64,000 nucleotides of DNA, from the NCBI GenBank assembly GCA_964486055.1, contig CAZALE010000003.1:240326-304325 (forward strand), written 5' to 3'. Position numbers and translations under genes: made by a program. Source of the DNA: J014 sp964486055 (GTDB lineage Bacteria; Acidobacteriota; Blastocatellia; Pyrinomonadales; Pyrinomonadaceae). Below the pieces are notes generated by a model, which was not told where the DNA came from, made no database searches, and saw only the letters and a list, made by a program, of their open reading frames with translations. Of this stretch, positions 1 through 8,344 are shown in pieces. The stretch's first letter is position 1, and every line of letters begins with the position of its first letter.

Positions 1-16
1 CCATTAATTTATCGTT

Positions 17-928
17 CTAATCGCCGGGATCGGTTATCTTTTCGATGAAAATGTCCTTTAAGCTTGGTTCAACTAATTCAAATTTTAAAACAGTAGCACC
101 GTCATTGATTAATCTTGTGAGCAATTGCTGCGAATCAGCATTCTCTGCTAGAAAAACTCGCTTCTCATCAGAATTTTCTTCTAGTCTTGCCACAAGGCTT
201 TTATCAAGGAGAACCTTTTCTCCTCCTATAGCTCTCAAGGAAACTATGTTTTTTCTAAAACGACTTTTTACATCTCTAAGGGTGCCATTGACGACCGTAC
301 GAGATTTGTTAATCAGTAGTATGTCATCACACAATCTTTCAGCTGTTTCCATCAAGTGTGTTGAAAAAATTATGGTTTTATTTTGCGATTTAAGCTCTGA
401 TACGATATCGATTAAAAACTCAACATTTATAGGATCTAGTCCGGAAAATGGCTCATCCAAAATCAAGAGTTCTGGATCATGTAAAACTGCTGAGATAAAC
501 TGAATCTTCTGTGCCATCCCTTTCGATAAATCACTGCTTTTCTTACTCTTCCATTCGAAAAGTTTCATTCTTTGCAGCCAATAATCTATTCGTTTATCGA
601 TCTCCGAGCGAGATACTCCCTTGAGAGCTGCAAAATAGCGAAGTTGGTCAACGATTTTCATCTTCTTGTAAAGTCCTCTCTCCTCAGGTAAATACCCTAT
701 CTTATTTTGCACTGATTCGGGCGAGGAGCTACCGAGAACCTCAATTCTTCCCGAATCGGGATGAATTATTCCAACTATCATCCTAATGGTTGTCGTCTTC
801 CCTGCTCCGTTAGGTCCTAAAAAGCCAAAAACTCTACCTGAACGGACCTCAACGTTAAGCGAGTCAACAGCCGTAAACTCACCAAACTTTTTTGTAACAT
901 TCTCAGCTCTGATGCTTATATTTTCCAT
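17..928 (-). CDS. ABC transporter ATP-binding protein (NatA/DUF4162 type)
   Basis: ATPase subunit of an ABC-2 type exporter. It would hydrolyse ATP at the cytoplasmic face to drive a separate permease. Residues 1-225 form the nucleotide-binding domain: Walker A GPNGAGKTT near residue 39, a signature region with LSKGMAQK near 134, Walker B LLILDEPFSGLDP near 155, and the switch histidine in FSTHLME. The remaining ~75 residues match the C-terminal extension (DUF4162) common in NatA-like ATPases. The start ATG is at 926-928. The stop lies 12 bases before a possible minus-strand ATG at 2-4, so the permease gene probably follows outside the window. Transported substrate cannot be told. Confidence 0.9.
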   Translation of the reverse strand: MENISIRAENVTKKFGEFTAVDSLNVEVRSGRVFGFLGPNGAGKTTTIRMIVGIIHPDSGRIEVLGSSSPESVQNKIGYLPEERGLYKKMKIVDQLRYFAALKGVSRSEIDKRIDYWLQRMKLFEWKSKKSSDLSKGMAQKIQFISAVLHDPELLILDEPFSGLDPINVEFLIDIVSELKSQNKTIIFSTHLMETAERLCDDILLINKSRTVVNGTLRDVKSRFRKNIVSLRAIGGEKVLLDKSLVARLEENSDEKRVFLAENADSQQLLTRLINDGATVLKFELVEPSLKDIFIEKITDPGD

Positions 929-1008
929 TTTTTGAATATTACTAAAGAGATTGTCTAGCCGAAAGAGGCATTTGCTTTTTTAAACGATTTCGGCAAAACT
1001 TTTGTTTC

Positions 1009-2082
1009 ATGGAAATTTTCGCTTATCAAAAGAAAGAGGGCAAGCTTACTAAAGATTATTCCGCAGAGGACATTCCGCGTTTACTTAAAGATCCTGATAA
1101 TATTGTTTGGGTTGACCTGGAGAAGATAGATGAACGAGCCGAGATTATCCTCACTAGTAACTTTGAATTCGATCCGATACTGGTGCAAGATGCCAAACAG
1201 TCCTCCAATCATCCAAAAATACAGGATTTTCCGCGTTATCTTTTTTTCACTGTTCATGGCCTTAAGGAAGAGACGACACCCTATAACTTTGTCACTAAAG
1301 AGATAGATGGCTTTCTGGGAGAAAACTTTTTAGTTACTCATCACAATGAAGACTCTAGAAGTATAGAGGAAACTAAACAGTCTATTCTGAAAAATCCCTC
1401 GATGCTTCATAAAGGCGTTGATTATTTACTTTATCAAATACTAGATCGGATCATCGATTCATATATTTCCATAACAGATGAATTCAATAAAAAAATCAGT
1501 GAAATCGAGGATAGGATTCTAGAGTCTAAACAGATCGATGAAACTATATTAGAGGAAATAATGAGTTTGAAAAGAAGTGTCGCGAGACTTTCAAGAATCG
1601 GCTCAAGACAAGAGAGAGTTCTTTATAGACTCTCTCACGGTGAGTTTTCTTTAATTCAAAAAAGTAACATACCGCCTTATCTGGACGTTTATGATCACCT
1701 GCTGAGAGTTGTAGCGCTTGCTGAAAGTTATCGTGATCTGGTCAACAGCTTATTTAATCTACACTTTAATGTCATAACAATCAAAACCAATGAGGCTATT
1801 AAGATAATGACTATCATCTCGACTATCATGCTTCCCCTATCACTAATAGCTGGGATCTACGGAATGAATTTTGAAAACATGCCTGAGCTAAAGACTCGCT
1901 ACGGTTACTTTGTAGTTTTAGGGGTCATGGTTCTAATTGCCACTCTTCTTTTAACCTACTTTTGGCGAAAAGGATGGCTTTTTACGATATCAGAGCGTAA
2001 CAGCATAAAAAATAGAAAGGGCTATACCAGCATAAATCCCGGCCAGAATATCATCAGCACAAACTCCGATACCAAGCGGTAA
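1009..2082 (+). CDS. corA: CorA-family divalent cation transporter
   Basis: Magnesium/cobalt channel of the CorA family, 357 aa, close to the usual length. The long N-terminal cytoplasmic domain is followed by an acidic/basic helical segment and two membrane helices near the C-terminus. The family signature YGMNF is present just after the first membrane helix (around residue 284). The C-terminus is unusual. Canonical CorA ends shortly after the second helix, but here about 33 hydrophilic residues follow, and most of that tail is encoded within the 93-bp overlap with the convergent pgpA gene. Start ATG at 1009 has no clear Shine-Dalgarno. Confidence 0.9.
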   Translation: MEIFAYQKKEGKLTKDYSAEDIPRLLKDPDNIVWVDLEKIDERAEIILTSNFEFDPILVQDAKQSSNHPKIQDFPRYLFFTVHGLKEETTPYNFVTKEIDGFLGENFLVTHHNEDSRSIEETKQSILKNPSMLHKGVDYLLYQILDRIIDSYISITDEFNKKISEIEDRILESKQIDETILEEIMSLKRSVARLSRIGSRQERVLYRLSHGEFSLIQKSNIPPYLDVYDHLLRVVALAESYRDLVNSLFNLHFNVITIKTNEAIKIMTIISTIMLPLSLIAGIYGMNFENMPELKTRYGYFVVLGVMVLIATLLLTYFWRKGWLFTISERNSIKNRKGYTSINPGQNIISTNSDTKR

Positions 2083-2592
2083 AAACTGAAGTGAATTAAT
2101 AGGATATGGTTTCCATATATCAAAAATCCGAAAGAAAATAAAACCAGCAAGCAATGTCTTCCACGAGAAAGTAAAGGGTATGAACAAAAAAGTTATAAGC
2201 TGTCCTATTACCTCATCAATAACAGCCTGTTTTGGATCTTTATCCTTAAAAATCCTAACACAAATCCCAGCAGCCCAAATTCCTAATAGCGAAAAGCACA
2301 GGAAGATAAGTAAATTAGCAGCATGAAACCATGCTGATATTTCCTCGGGTCTAAAGCCTCTTTGCATCAACTTAACCTTTAGATTTGTCTCTATAAAAGC
2401 CACGAGTAGATATATTCCAACTGCCAAAGCCGAGCCTAATGAGCCCGGAATGAATGGGATGTATCCTACGCCACAAGTGCTGAGGACTAAAGCTATGTAT
2501 CTTTTAGCTCCTCCCTCTATTGAGGGATCTTTTTCTAATTCTGCTTGCTCGATTGAAGATGAAATGTGAATTATCTTATCGTAGTTTGACAT
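1990..2592 (-). CDS. pgpA: Phosphatidylglycerophosphatase A
   Basis: Integral-membrane phosphatase that dephosphorylates phosphatidylglycerophosphate to phosphatidylglycerol. The 200-aa product has the family motifs in order: GYIPFIPGSLGS near residue 42, DEVIGQLIT near 125, an FRIFDIWKPYPI block near 155, and the acidic GVCADDILAG block near 177. Several membrane segments are visible. An N-terminal extension of about 30 hydrophilic residues precedes the first motif. It is convergent with corA and the last 93 bases of each gene overlap, so both C-termini are read from the same DNA. Confidence 0.9.
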   Translation of the reverse strand: MSNYDKIIHISSSIEQAELEKDPSIEGGAKRYIALVLSTCGVGYIPFIPGSLGSALAVGIYLLVAFIETNLKVKLMQRGFRPEEISAWFHAANLLIFLCFSLLGIWAAGICVRIFKDKDPKQAVIDEVIGQLITFLFIPFTFSWKTLLAGFIFFRIFDIWKPYPINSLQFLPLGIGVCADDILAGIYAGIALSIFYAVTL

Positions 2593-2646
2593 AATGGAAG
2601 CAAGAATTTAGATTATGCTAAAAAGGATTCATAATTAAAGTTCAGG

Positions 2647-4089
2647 ATGAGGAAAATTCTAAACTACATTGGTGGTGAGTTGAGAGAACCGGCATCAAGA
2701 GAGTTTCTGAATAACTATGACCCAGCCACAGCTGAAATTTACTCCTTAGTTCCAGATTCTGAAGAGATAGATGTAATCCAGGCAGTAGAATCAGCTCAGC
2801 ACGCTTATGCCGAATGGTCGAACCTTCCACCTGAAACTCGCTATGAAAAATTAATAAAAATTGCAGAGTTAATAAATGAAAACCTGGATGTGCTGGCAGA
2901 AGCTGAGAGCAAGGATACTGGTAAACCTAAAAGTCTGGCAAAACAACTAGATATTCCCCGAGCAGCATCGAATTTCAGGTTTTACGCTACAGCCATAATG
3001 CACTTCGGATCAGAATCTTATGAAACCATTGGACAAGCTATTAATTACACACTTAGACAACCTATAGGGGTTGTCGGATGTATAAGTCCATGGAATCTAC
3101 CTCTCTATCTGCTTACCTGGAAAATAGCTCCAGCCTTAGCTGCCGGAAATTGCGTCATCGCTAAACCATCAGAGTTAACACCAATGACTGCATTTTTACT
3201 ATCCGAATTGTGCATTAAAGCCGGATTGCCGCCCGGCGTATTAAATATTGTCCATGGATTAGGCAGCAAGGTAGGAGCAGCAATTGTAAAGCACCCTCAA
3301 ATTCGCGCTATTTCATTCACTGGAGGCACTCAAACCGGCAAGTGGATTGCGGGCCAAGCTGCACCAATGTTCAAGAAACTTTCCCTGGAACTTGGTGGAA
3401 AAAATCCGAGCATAGTCTTCGCAGACTGCGATTATGAAATCGCTCTACAGACAAACGTAAGATCTTCATTTCTAAATCAAGGCGAAATCTGCCTCTGTAG
3501 CTCCAGAATCTTCGTCGAAAAAAATATCTACGAAAAGTTTCGAGATGATTTTGTTCAGAAAGTAAAGGAACTAAAGGTTGGTGACCCACTCGATCCAAAA
3601 ACACAGATCGGAGCAATAGTCTCTAAAACTCACATGGAAAAAATTCTGGGCTACATAGATCTTGCAAAAGAGGAAGGTGGCAGAATTTTAACTGGTGGCA
3701 ACAGGATGAGGGTCGAGGGCAGATGTGAAAATGGATACTTCATCGAGCCAACCGTTATAGAGGGCCTTAGTTTCGATTGCAGAACTAATCAAGAGGAAAT
3801 TTTCGGACCAGTGGTAACTCTACAGTCATTCGATGATGAGAATCAGGTTATCCAGTATGCTAATTCTGTGTCTTACGGCTTGGCTGCGATGATATGGACA
3901 GAAAATTTATCAAGGGCCCACCGCTTAGCCAGACAGTTAGAAAGTGGCGTGATTTGGATAAACAGTTGGCTGTTAAGAGACCTAAGAACACCTTTCGGAG
4001 GCATGAAAAATTCCGGACTTGGAAGAGAAGGAGGATTCGAAGCACTAAGGTTCTTTACGGAAGAAAAGAACGTTTGTGTAAAAATATGA
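2647..4089 (+). CDS. Aldehyde dehydrogenase, probably 2-aminomuconate semialdehyde dehydrogenase type
   Basis: NAD(P)-dependent aldehyde dehydrogenase of 480 aa. It contains the proline-rich coenzyme site SPWNLPLYL near residue 144, the general-base motif LELGGKNPS near 247, and the catalytic cysteine block NQGEICLCSSRIFVE near 280. The GEICLC form of the cysteine block is the one I associate with ALDH8/aminomuconate and hydroxymuconate semialdehyde dehydrogenases. The next gene, six bases on, is a RidA protein resembling 2-aminomuconate deaminase, so the pair would carry out consecutive steps of the 3-hydroxyanthranilate branch of tryptophan breakdown. The other pathway genes are not in the window. 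Substrate assignment is inference from motif and context. Confidence 0.85.
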   Translation: MRKILNYIGGELREPASREFLNNYDPATAEIYSLVPDSEEIDVIQAVESAQHAYAEWSNLPPETRYEKLIKIAELINENLDVLAEAESKDTGKPKSLAKQLDIPRAASNFRFYATAIMHFGSESYETIGQAINYTLRQPIGVVGCISPWNLPLYLLTWKIAPALAAGNCVIAKPSELTPMTAFLLSELCIKAGLPPGVLNIVHGLGSKVGAAIVKHPQIRAISFTGGTQTGKWIAGQAAPMFKKLSLELGGKNPSIVFADCDYEIALQTNVRSSFLNQGEICLCSSRIFVEKNIYEKFRDDFVQKVKELKVGDPLDPKTQIGAIVSKTHMEKILGYIDLAKEEGGRILTGGNRMRVEGRCENGYFIEPTVIEGLSFDCRTNQEEIFGPVVTLQSFDDENQVIQYANSVSYGLAAMIWTENLSRAHRLARQLESGVIWINSWLLRDLRTPFGGMKNSGLGREGGFEALRFFTEEKNVCVKI

Positions 4090-4095
4090 CAGATC

Positions 4096-4512
4096 ATGAG
4101 CGACAAGATACTTTCTAATAGAGCACCAAAACCAGTAGGCGCCTATCCGCACGCACGCAGGGTCGGAAATCTGTTGTTTTTATCTGGAGTTGGACCGCGT
4201 GATAGAGACTCGAATAGCATTCCAGGACTTCAGTTAGATGAAAACGGCAATATAATTTCCTATGATATTGAAGCCCAGTGTCATGCGGTCTTCAAAAACG
4301 TCAGATATATCCTCGAAGAAGCTGGCTCTAGCTGGGACAAAATTGTAGACGTAACGGTCTTCTTGATAAATATGAAAAAGGATTTTCCAACCTTTAATCG
4401 CATTTATGCCGAGTACTTCAAGGAAAATCAGCCTTGTAGGACAACCGTTGAGGTTGGGGCTTTGCCCACTCCAATAGCAATTGAACTAAAGGTAATCGCA
4501 ACCGTCGACTAA
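4096..4512 (+). CDS. RidA family protein, putative 2-aminomuconate deaminase
   Basis: 138-aa member of the RidA/YjgF/UK114 fold, which forms trimers that hydrolyse enamines and imines. Recognisable family elements are an N-terminal strand with GAYPHARRVGNLLFLSG, a central helix with AVFKNVRYILEEAG, and a C-terminal CRTTVEVGALP block carrying the arginine that binds the substrate carboxylate. The N-terminal half (PHARRVGNLLFLSGVGPRD) resembles the bacterial 2-aminomuconate deaminases more than housekeeping RidA. It lies six bases after the aldehyde dehydrogenase and is surely co-transcribed. A general reactive-intermediate deaminase cannot be excluded. Confidence 0.8.
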   Translation: MSDKILSNRAPKPVGAYPHARRVGNLLFLSGVGPRDRDSNSIPGLQLDENGNIISYDIEAQCHAVFKNVRYILEEAGSSWDKIVDVTVFLINMKKDFPTFNRIYAEYFKENQPCRTTVEVGALPTPIAIELKVIATVD

Positions 4513-4600
4513 ATTCAATTTTTGAATCACCAAACGACATAAGATTCTATTCTCGGATAAAGCATACTCGAACTCATCCTTGATTATTCATTAATCATAT

Positions 4601-4720
4601 CTACTTAAGTCTCGTTCGAAATAAAATGTCCAGGAGTACAGTTAAACTAAATAGAATTAAGAAGCTGTAGAGTGCAATTTGCTTTACTCTCCATTCGACA
4701 TTATTTTCTCTAGAAGACAT
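4601..4720 (-). CDS. Possible 39-aa single-pass membrane peptide
   Basis: Short reading frame beginning ATG at 4718-4720 and ending TAG. The translated peptide has a charged N-terminal third (MSSRENNVEWRVKQ), one hydrophobic segment of about 18 residues, and a basic end (FRTRLK), which is a plausible positive-inside single membrane helix. It fills most of the gap between the RidA gene and tRNA-Pro. No good Shine-Dalgarno is seen and I recognise no family, so this is a candidate only. Confidence 0.3.
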   Translation of the reverse strand: MSSRENNVEWRVKQIALYSFLILFSLTVLLDILFRTRLK

Positions 4721-4808
4721 GGATTACCAGATTTGAAATACAAATCACTCTTTGTTAAAGTGAAATTTCCGTTGGGATGTTATTTGCAGAGGCGAATGAA
4801 ATATGAGT

Positions 4809-4885
4809 CGGGATGTGGCGCAGCCTGGTAGCGCGTTCGCTTGGGGTGCGAAAGGTCGCGAGTTCAAATCTCGCCATCCCGACCA
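4809..4885 (+). tRNA. tRNA-Pro (anticodon GGG)
   Basis: 77-nt cloverleaf with a 7-bp acceptor stem (CGGGATG pairing with CATCCCG), a D-arm with AGCCTGGTAGCG, an anticodon arm TTCGC/GCGAA enclosing loop TTGGGGT (anticodon GGG), a T-arm with GTTCAAATC, and an encoded CCA end. The opposite-strand reading frame over this region is an artefact of the tRNA. Confidence 0.95.
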
Positions 4886-5077
4886 GTCAAAATCAAACAA
4901 GACTCCTAATTCACTACAAGTCCAACAAAACCTTACCACCATCTACGCTACATAACATCTAGCAATCTCACGCAAAGTTTCTTGATCCAAAAAGACATCC
5001 CAAATTTGCGTAAGGAAATCCTCCGAAAAATAGGACAAGCGAAAGTTATGTAGCTCTTTTACCTGATCTTGCTCAAT

Positions 5078-5124
5078 AACAAAAGAGGGTATGACACATG
5101 GGCAGTCTCATACCTTTCAGCACA
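5078..5124. repeat. 47-bp repeat, left copy, abutting assembly gap
   Basis: This 47-base sequence is identical to 5225-5271 on the other side of the N run. It contains a short inverted repeat, GGTATGA and TCATACC separated by 13 bases. Because it stops exactly where the Ns begin, it may be a contig-end overlap left by the assembler or one unit of a tandem repeat that broke the assembly. Confidence 0.8.
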
Positions 5125-5224
5125 NNNNNNNNNNNNNNNNNNNNNNNNNNNNNNNNNNNNNNNNNNNNNNNNNNNNNNNNNNNNNNNNNNNNNNNNNNNN
5201 NNNNNNNNNNNNNNNNNNNNNNNN
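5125..5224. other. Assembly gap (100 N)
   Basis: Exactly 100 undetermined bases, the usual placeholder for a gap of unknown size. Reading frames drawn across it have no meaning. Confidence 0.99.
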
Positions 5225-5271
5225 AACAAAAGAGGGTATGACACATGGGCAGTCTCATACCTTTCAGCACA
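5225..5271. repeat. 47-bp repeat, right copy, abutting assembly gap
   Basis: Second exact copy of the sequence at 5078-5124, starting at the first base after the gap. The flanks outside the copies differ (AAT before the left copy, GGACTTAG after the right copy). The 4943-5328 region is otherwise without recognisable genes. Confidence 0.8.
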
Positions 5272-5287
5272 GGACTTAGAGTGTTGC

Positions 5288-5327
5288 TAATTCTAATCAA
5301 TTAAGTTCAATTTAAACATTAGAATTA
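5288..5327 (-). terminator. AT-rich inverted repeat after the M3 peptidase gene
   Basis: Perfect 10-bp arms, TAATTCTAAT (5288-5297) and ATTAGAATTA (5318-5327), separated by 20 bases. It begins one base after the M3 peptidase stop on the minus strand. The stem has almost no GC, so it is a weak terminator or 3'-end stabiliser at best. Confidence 0.3.
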
Positions 5328-5328
5328 A

Positions 5329-7482
5329 TCAGCTAATGAAGCCTCTCTTTCGCATGAGCGCCTCTATCTTTGGATCTCTGCCTCTGAATAATCTGTAACC
5401 CTCGGCTGGATCTATGGTATTACCGACGGAAAAAACATATTTAACCAATCTCTTTGCTACGTTTTTATCATATGGTCCACCGGCTTCGGTAAATGCTTCG
5501 TATGCATCAGCGGTTATGACATCTGACCAGAGATAACTGTAGTAACCAGCAGAGTAACCATCATCGGAAAATATGTGCGCAAATTGTGGCAAGCGATGCC
5601 TCATGACTATTTCGCGAGGCATACCTAATTGCTCCAAAGTTTCTTTCTCAAAGCGCTTTGGATCAATCCGATCAGTCTCGCTCGCAGCTAAGTGAATCTT
5701 CATATCGACCAGAGCACTGGCCAAGTATTCGACTGTAGCGAACCCCTGATTGAAAGTCGAAGCTCTCTTGATTTTTTGAACCAGGTCTTGCGGTATGGGC
5801 TTACCGGTTTTGTAATGAACGGCAAATCTTTGTAAAACTTCAGGTGTGGACAACCAATGCTCAAGTAGTTGTGATGGGAATTCCACATAATCACGAGGAA
5901 CATTAGTGCCTGACAGAGATGGATAAGTCACATTAGAACAAAGTCCGTGTAAAGCATGGCCAAATTCATGAAAAAGCGTTTTAGCATCATCCCACGAGAT
6001 TAAAACTGGCTCGCCCGGCTTACCCTTGATGAAATTGGAGTTATTCGAGACGATTGTTGGCACTTCTTTATCTATTCGCTCTTGATCTCTATATGCGTTC
6101 ATCCACGCGCCAGATCTTTTCCCTTCTCGAGCGTAAGGATCAAAATACCATAGGCCTACATGTTTACCCGTGGTCTTGTTCTTTACCTCCCAGACCCGAA
6201 CGTCAGGATGATAAACAGGTACATTCACCTGAACAAACTCAAAATCAAACAACTGGCCTGCTACCCAAAACATCGCTTCGCGCAACTTCTCGAGCTGTAA
6301 ATATGGTTTTATTTCGTTCTCATCTAGATCATATTTAGCTTTACGGACTTTTTCAGCATAGTAGCGATAGTCCCAAGGCTCAATTTTAATGCCAGCACCT
6401 TCCTTATCAGCTATAGCCTGCATATCTGCAACTTCTTGACGCACACGAGCGACGGCAGGCTTCCAGACTGCTTCCATCAACTCCAAAGTTCGCTCTGGTG
6501 TCTTCGCCATAGTATCTTCAAGATTCCAATGCGCATGACTCTCGTAGCCTAAAAGCTTCGCCCGCTCAGCACGCAACCTTAGTATCTCAGGAATTACTGA
6601 GTTGTTATCGTTTTTATCCCCGTTATCACCCCTACTTATGAACATCCGCCATACTTTCTCTCTTAAGTCACGCCTCTCAGAATAGGTAAGAAAAGGCTCC
6701 ACGGATGATCTAGTATTTAAAATCACCCAGGCATTCTTTAAGCCTTTACGCTCAGCAGCCTGAGCCGCAGCATCTCGGATTGATTGTGGAAGTCCCGCTA
6801 AATCCGCTTCGCTCTTCAAAACCACGTATTTTTCATTTTCGTCAGCTAATAAGTTCTGGCTAAATTTAGTGTAGAGCCCGGCCAGTTGCTGATTTATAGC
6901 TGAAAGCTTTTGCTTTTGTTCTTTACTTAGTTTAGCTCCGGCATGCACGAAATTCGTGTAATAGAACCAAACCAATCTTTGCTGCTCGGAATCAAGCTTA
7001 GATTTCGCGGGCGAATTGTAGACGTTCTCTATGCGCCTAAACAGCGGCTCATTTTGATAAATCTTGTCAAAAAAGGCTGCTATTTTCGGATTCATCTCAG
7101 CCTCAATCTTCTGAAACTCTGAGGAGCTCATGTTATTCGACCAAACATTATAAACAGCCCTCACTCTACTTAATTTGGACATCGCTTTTTCCATGGGAAT
7201 CAGAGTGTTTTCGAATGTTGGGGCTTCAGATTGATTTGCAATTCTGTCTATTTCCATCAAGGCCTCAGCCATTGCAGTTTCTAAAGCCGGTTTGAAATAC
7301 TCCACTTTGACCTTATCGAACGGTGGAACTCCTCCGTAATCACCCGTCCACTCCGCCAAAAGTGGGTTTACTTCTTTAGAGTTATCTGTCGCCTCTACTG
7401 GGCTTTCTGCTGATGTCTTTTTATCTGCGATCATGTTCACCATTAAAAAAATAATCAAGATAGATCTTAGAAAAGTCCTCAT
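5329..7482 (-). CDS. dcp: M3-family peptidyl-dipeptidase / oligopeptidase, exported
   Basis: Zinc metallopeptidase of family M3 (Dcp/oligopeptidase A/thimet type), 717 aa, a normal length for the family plus a signal peptide. The N-terminus has a basic start and a hydrophobic stretch (LRSILIIFLMVNMIA) without a lipobox cysteine, suggesting periplasmic export. The zinc site HEFGH lies near residue 502, followed by the downstream FPSQLLEHW block that supplies the third ligand region. M3 enzymes cut short peptides and Dcp removes C-terminal dipeptides, so it would degrade peptides in the periplasm. A GAGGGAG Shine-Dalgarno precedes the ATG. Dcp rather than oligopeptidase A is my best guess from the export signal. 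Confidence 0.88.
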   Translation of the reverse strand: MRTFLRSILIIFLMVNMIADKKTSAESPVEATDNSKEVNPLLAEWTGDYGGVPPFDKVKVEYFKPALETAMAEALMEIDRIANQSEAPTFENTLIPMEKAMSKLSRVRAVYNVWSNNMSSSEFQKIEAEMNPKIAAFFDKIYQNEPLFRRIENVYNSPAKSKLDSEQQRLVWFYYTNFVHAGAKLSKEQKQKLSAINQQLAGLYTKFSQNLLADENEKYVVLKSEADLAGLPQSIRDAAAQAAERKGLKNAWVILNTRSSVEPFLTYSERRDLREKVWRMFISRGDNGDKNDNNSVIPEILRLRAERAKLLGYESHAHWNLEDTMAKTPERTLELMEAVWKPAVARVRQEVADMQAIADKEGAGIKIEPWDYRYYAEKVRKAKYDLDENEIKPYLQLEKLREAMFWVAGQLFDFEFVQVNVPVYHPDVRVWEVKNKTTGKHVGLWYFDPYAREGKRSGAWMNAYRDQERIDKEVPTIVSNNSNFIKGKPGEPVLISWDDAKTLFHEFGHALHGLCSNVTYPSLSGTNVPRDYVEFPSQLLEHWLSTPEVLQRFAVHYKTGKPIPQDLVQKIKRASTFNQGFATVEYLASALVDMKIHLAASETDRIDPKRFEKETLEQLGMPREIVMRHRLPQFAHIFSDDGYSAGYYSYLWSDVITADAYEAFTEAGGPYDKNVAKRLVKYVFSVGNTIDPAEGYRLFRGRDPKIEALMRKRGFIS

Positions 7483-7540
7483 CTGTTGTCTTACTCCCTC
7501 TTTCTAAGCATATCAATTTTAGTTAAAAATCAAAGTCTAT

Positions 7541-8344
7541 TCAGCATTTTTGCATGTTAACCGAGCTGGCATGGTAGAGCATTATTCCACAAGCAACCGC
7601 TACATTTAAGCTCTCTACACCGTTACTCAGGGGAATTTTTATCTTACTATCGACAAGCTGAAGTTCATAATCAGCAAGTCCTTGTCCCTCAGAGCCAAAA
7701 ATCAACAAAGTCGGGATTTTCCAATCATTTTCCGTGTATAAAATATCTCCTTTAGCATCGGCGCACACTATCTTCAAATTGAACTCTCTAGCCCATTCTA
7801 TCGCATCAGTAAAGCTGATCCCACTCCAAATCGGTAAATGCAAGCAAGCGCCTGCCGAAGATCTTACGGCCTTGGCAGAGAAAGGATCAGCAGAGCCTTT
7901 AGTTAAAACTACTCCACAAGCATCGACAGCCCTGACTATCCTGAGAATAGCACCTAAATTCGAAGGATTCGATATTTTATGCAGCAATACAACAAGCTTC
8001 AGTTTAGACTTATTTAGATTGCGTTCTATGACATCTTTCGCTTGATTTACTCGACGACAAAGCAAAACGACCCCCTGAGGCGCGTCAGTGTCAGCTACAG
8101 TTTTAAAAAGCTTCTCAGTCAATTCAATTTGCAAGAAACTTTTGCTTTTATCTAAGAGCTCACGTCCTTTAGGCGATGCTGCAAACTCTGGCGTACAAAA
8201 AATTGCGTAAATAGAAAGCCCTGATTCCAGCGCTTCTTCACATAACTTTGCTCCCTCGACAAATACGTAATCTCGATTTATTCCTCTTCTAACGGCTCGC
8301 AGAAGTTTTATCTTGGGATTTTCTTTGCTTGTGATTTTCAACAT
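7541..8344 (-). CDS. TrmH/SpoU-family RNA 2'-O-methyltransferase
   Basis: SPOUT-class methyltransferase that methylates ribose 2'-OH in rRNA or tRNA using SAM, 267 aa. An N-terminal substrate-binding domain (residues 1-100, with FVEGAKLCEEAL) precedes the SpoU domain. The SpoU motifs are visible: ISNPSNLGAILR (motif 1), LLIFGSEGQGL (motif 2), and IPLSNGVESLNVAVA (motif 3). The gene starts inside the 3' end of the upstream transglutaminase gene, with a 56-base overlap in another frame, which implies co-transcription and possibly translational coupling. The exact modified nucleotide is unknown. Confidence 0.9.
   Translation of the reverse strand: MLKITSKENPKIKLLRAVRRGINRDYVFVEGAKLCEEALESGLSIYAIFCTPEFAASPKGRELLDKSKSFLQIELTEKLFKTVADTDAPQGVVLLCRRVNQAKDVIERNLNKSKLKLVVLLHKISNPSNLGAILRIVRAVDACGVVLTKGSADPFSAKAVRSSAGACLHLPIWSGISFTDAIEWAREFNLKIVCADAKGDILYTENDWKIPTLLIFGSEGQGLADYELQLVDSKIKIPLSNGVESLNVAVACGIMLYHASSVNMQKC

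Noticed and set aside
4745..4942. Minus-strand protein gene over the tRNA-Pro region
   Set aside because: It is the complement of the tRNA, and the translated SGWRDLNSRP-type peptide is a well-known false product of tRNA genes.
5078..5271. CRISPR array
   Set aside because: Only two copies are visible, the repeat is 47 bp, and no spacer or cas gene can be seen; the gap prevents a positive call.
5059..5300. Reading frames running through the N block
   Set aside because: They are made of undetermined bases plus the duplicated 47-mer and have no coding meaning.
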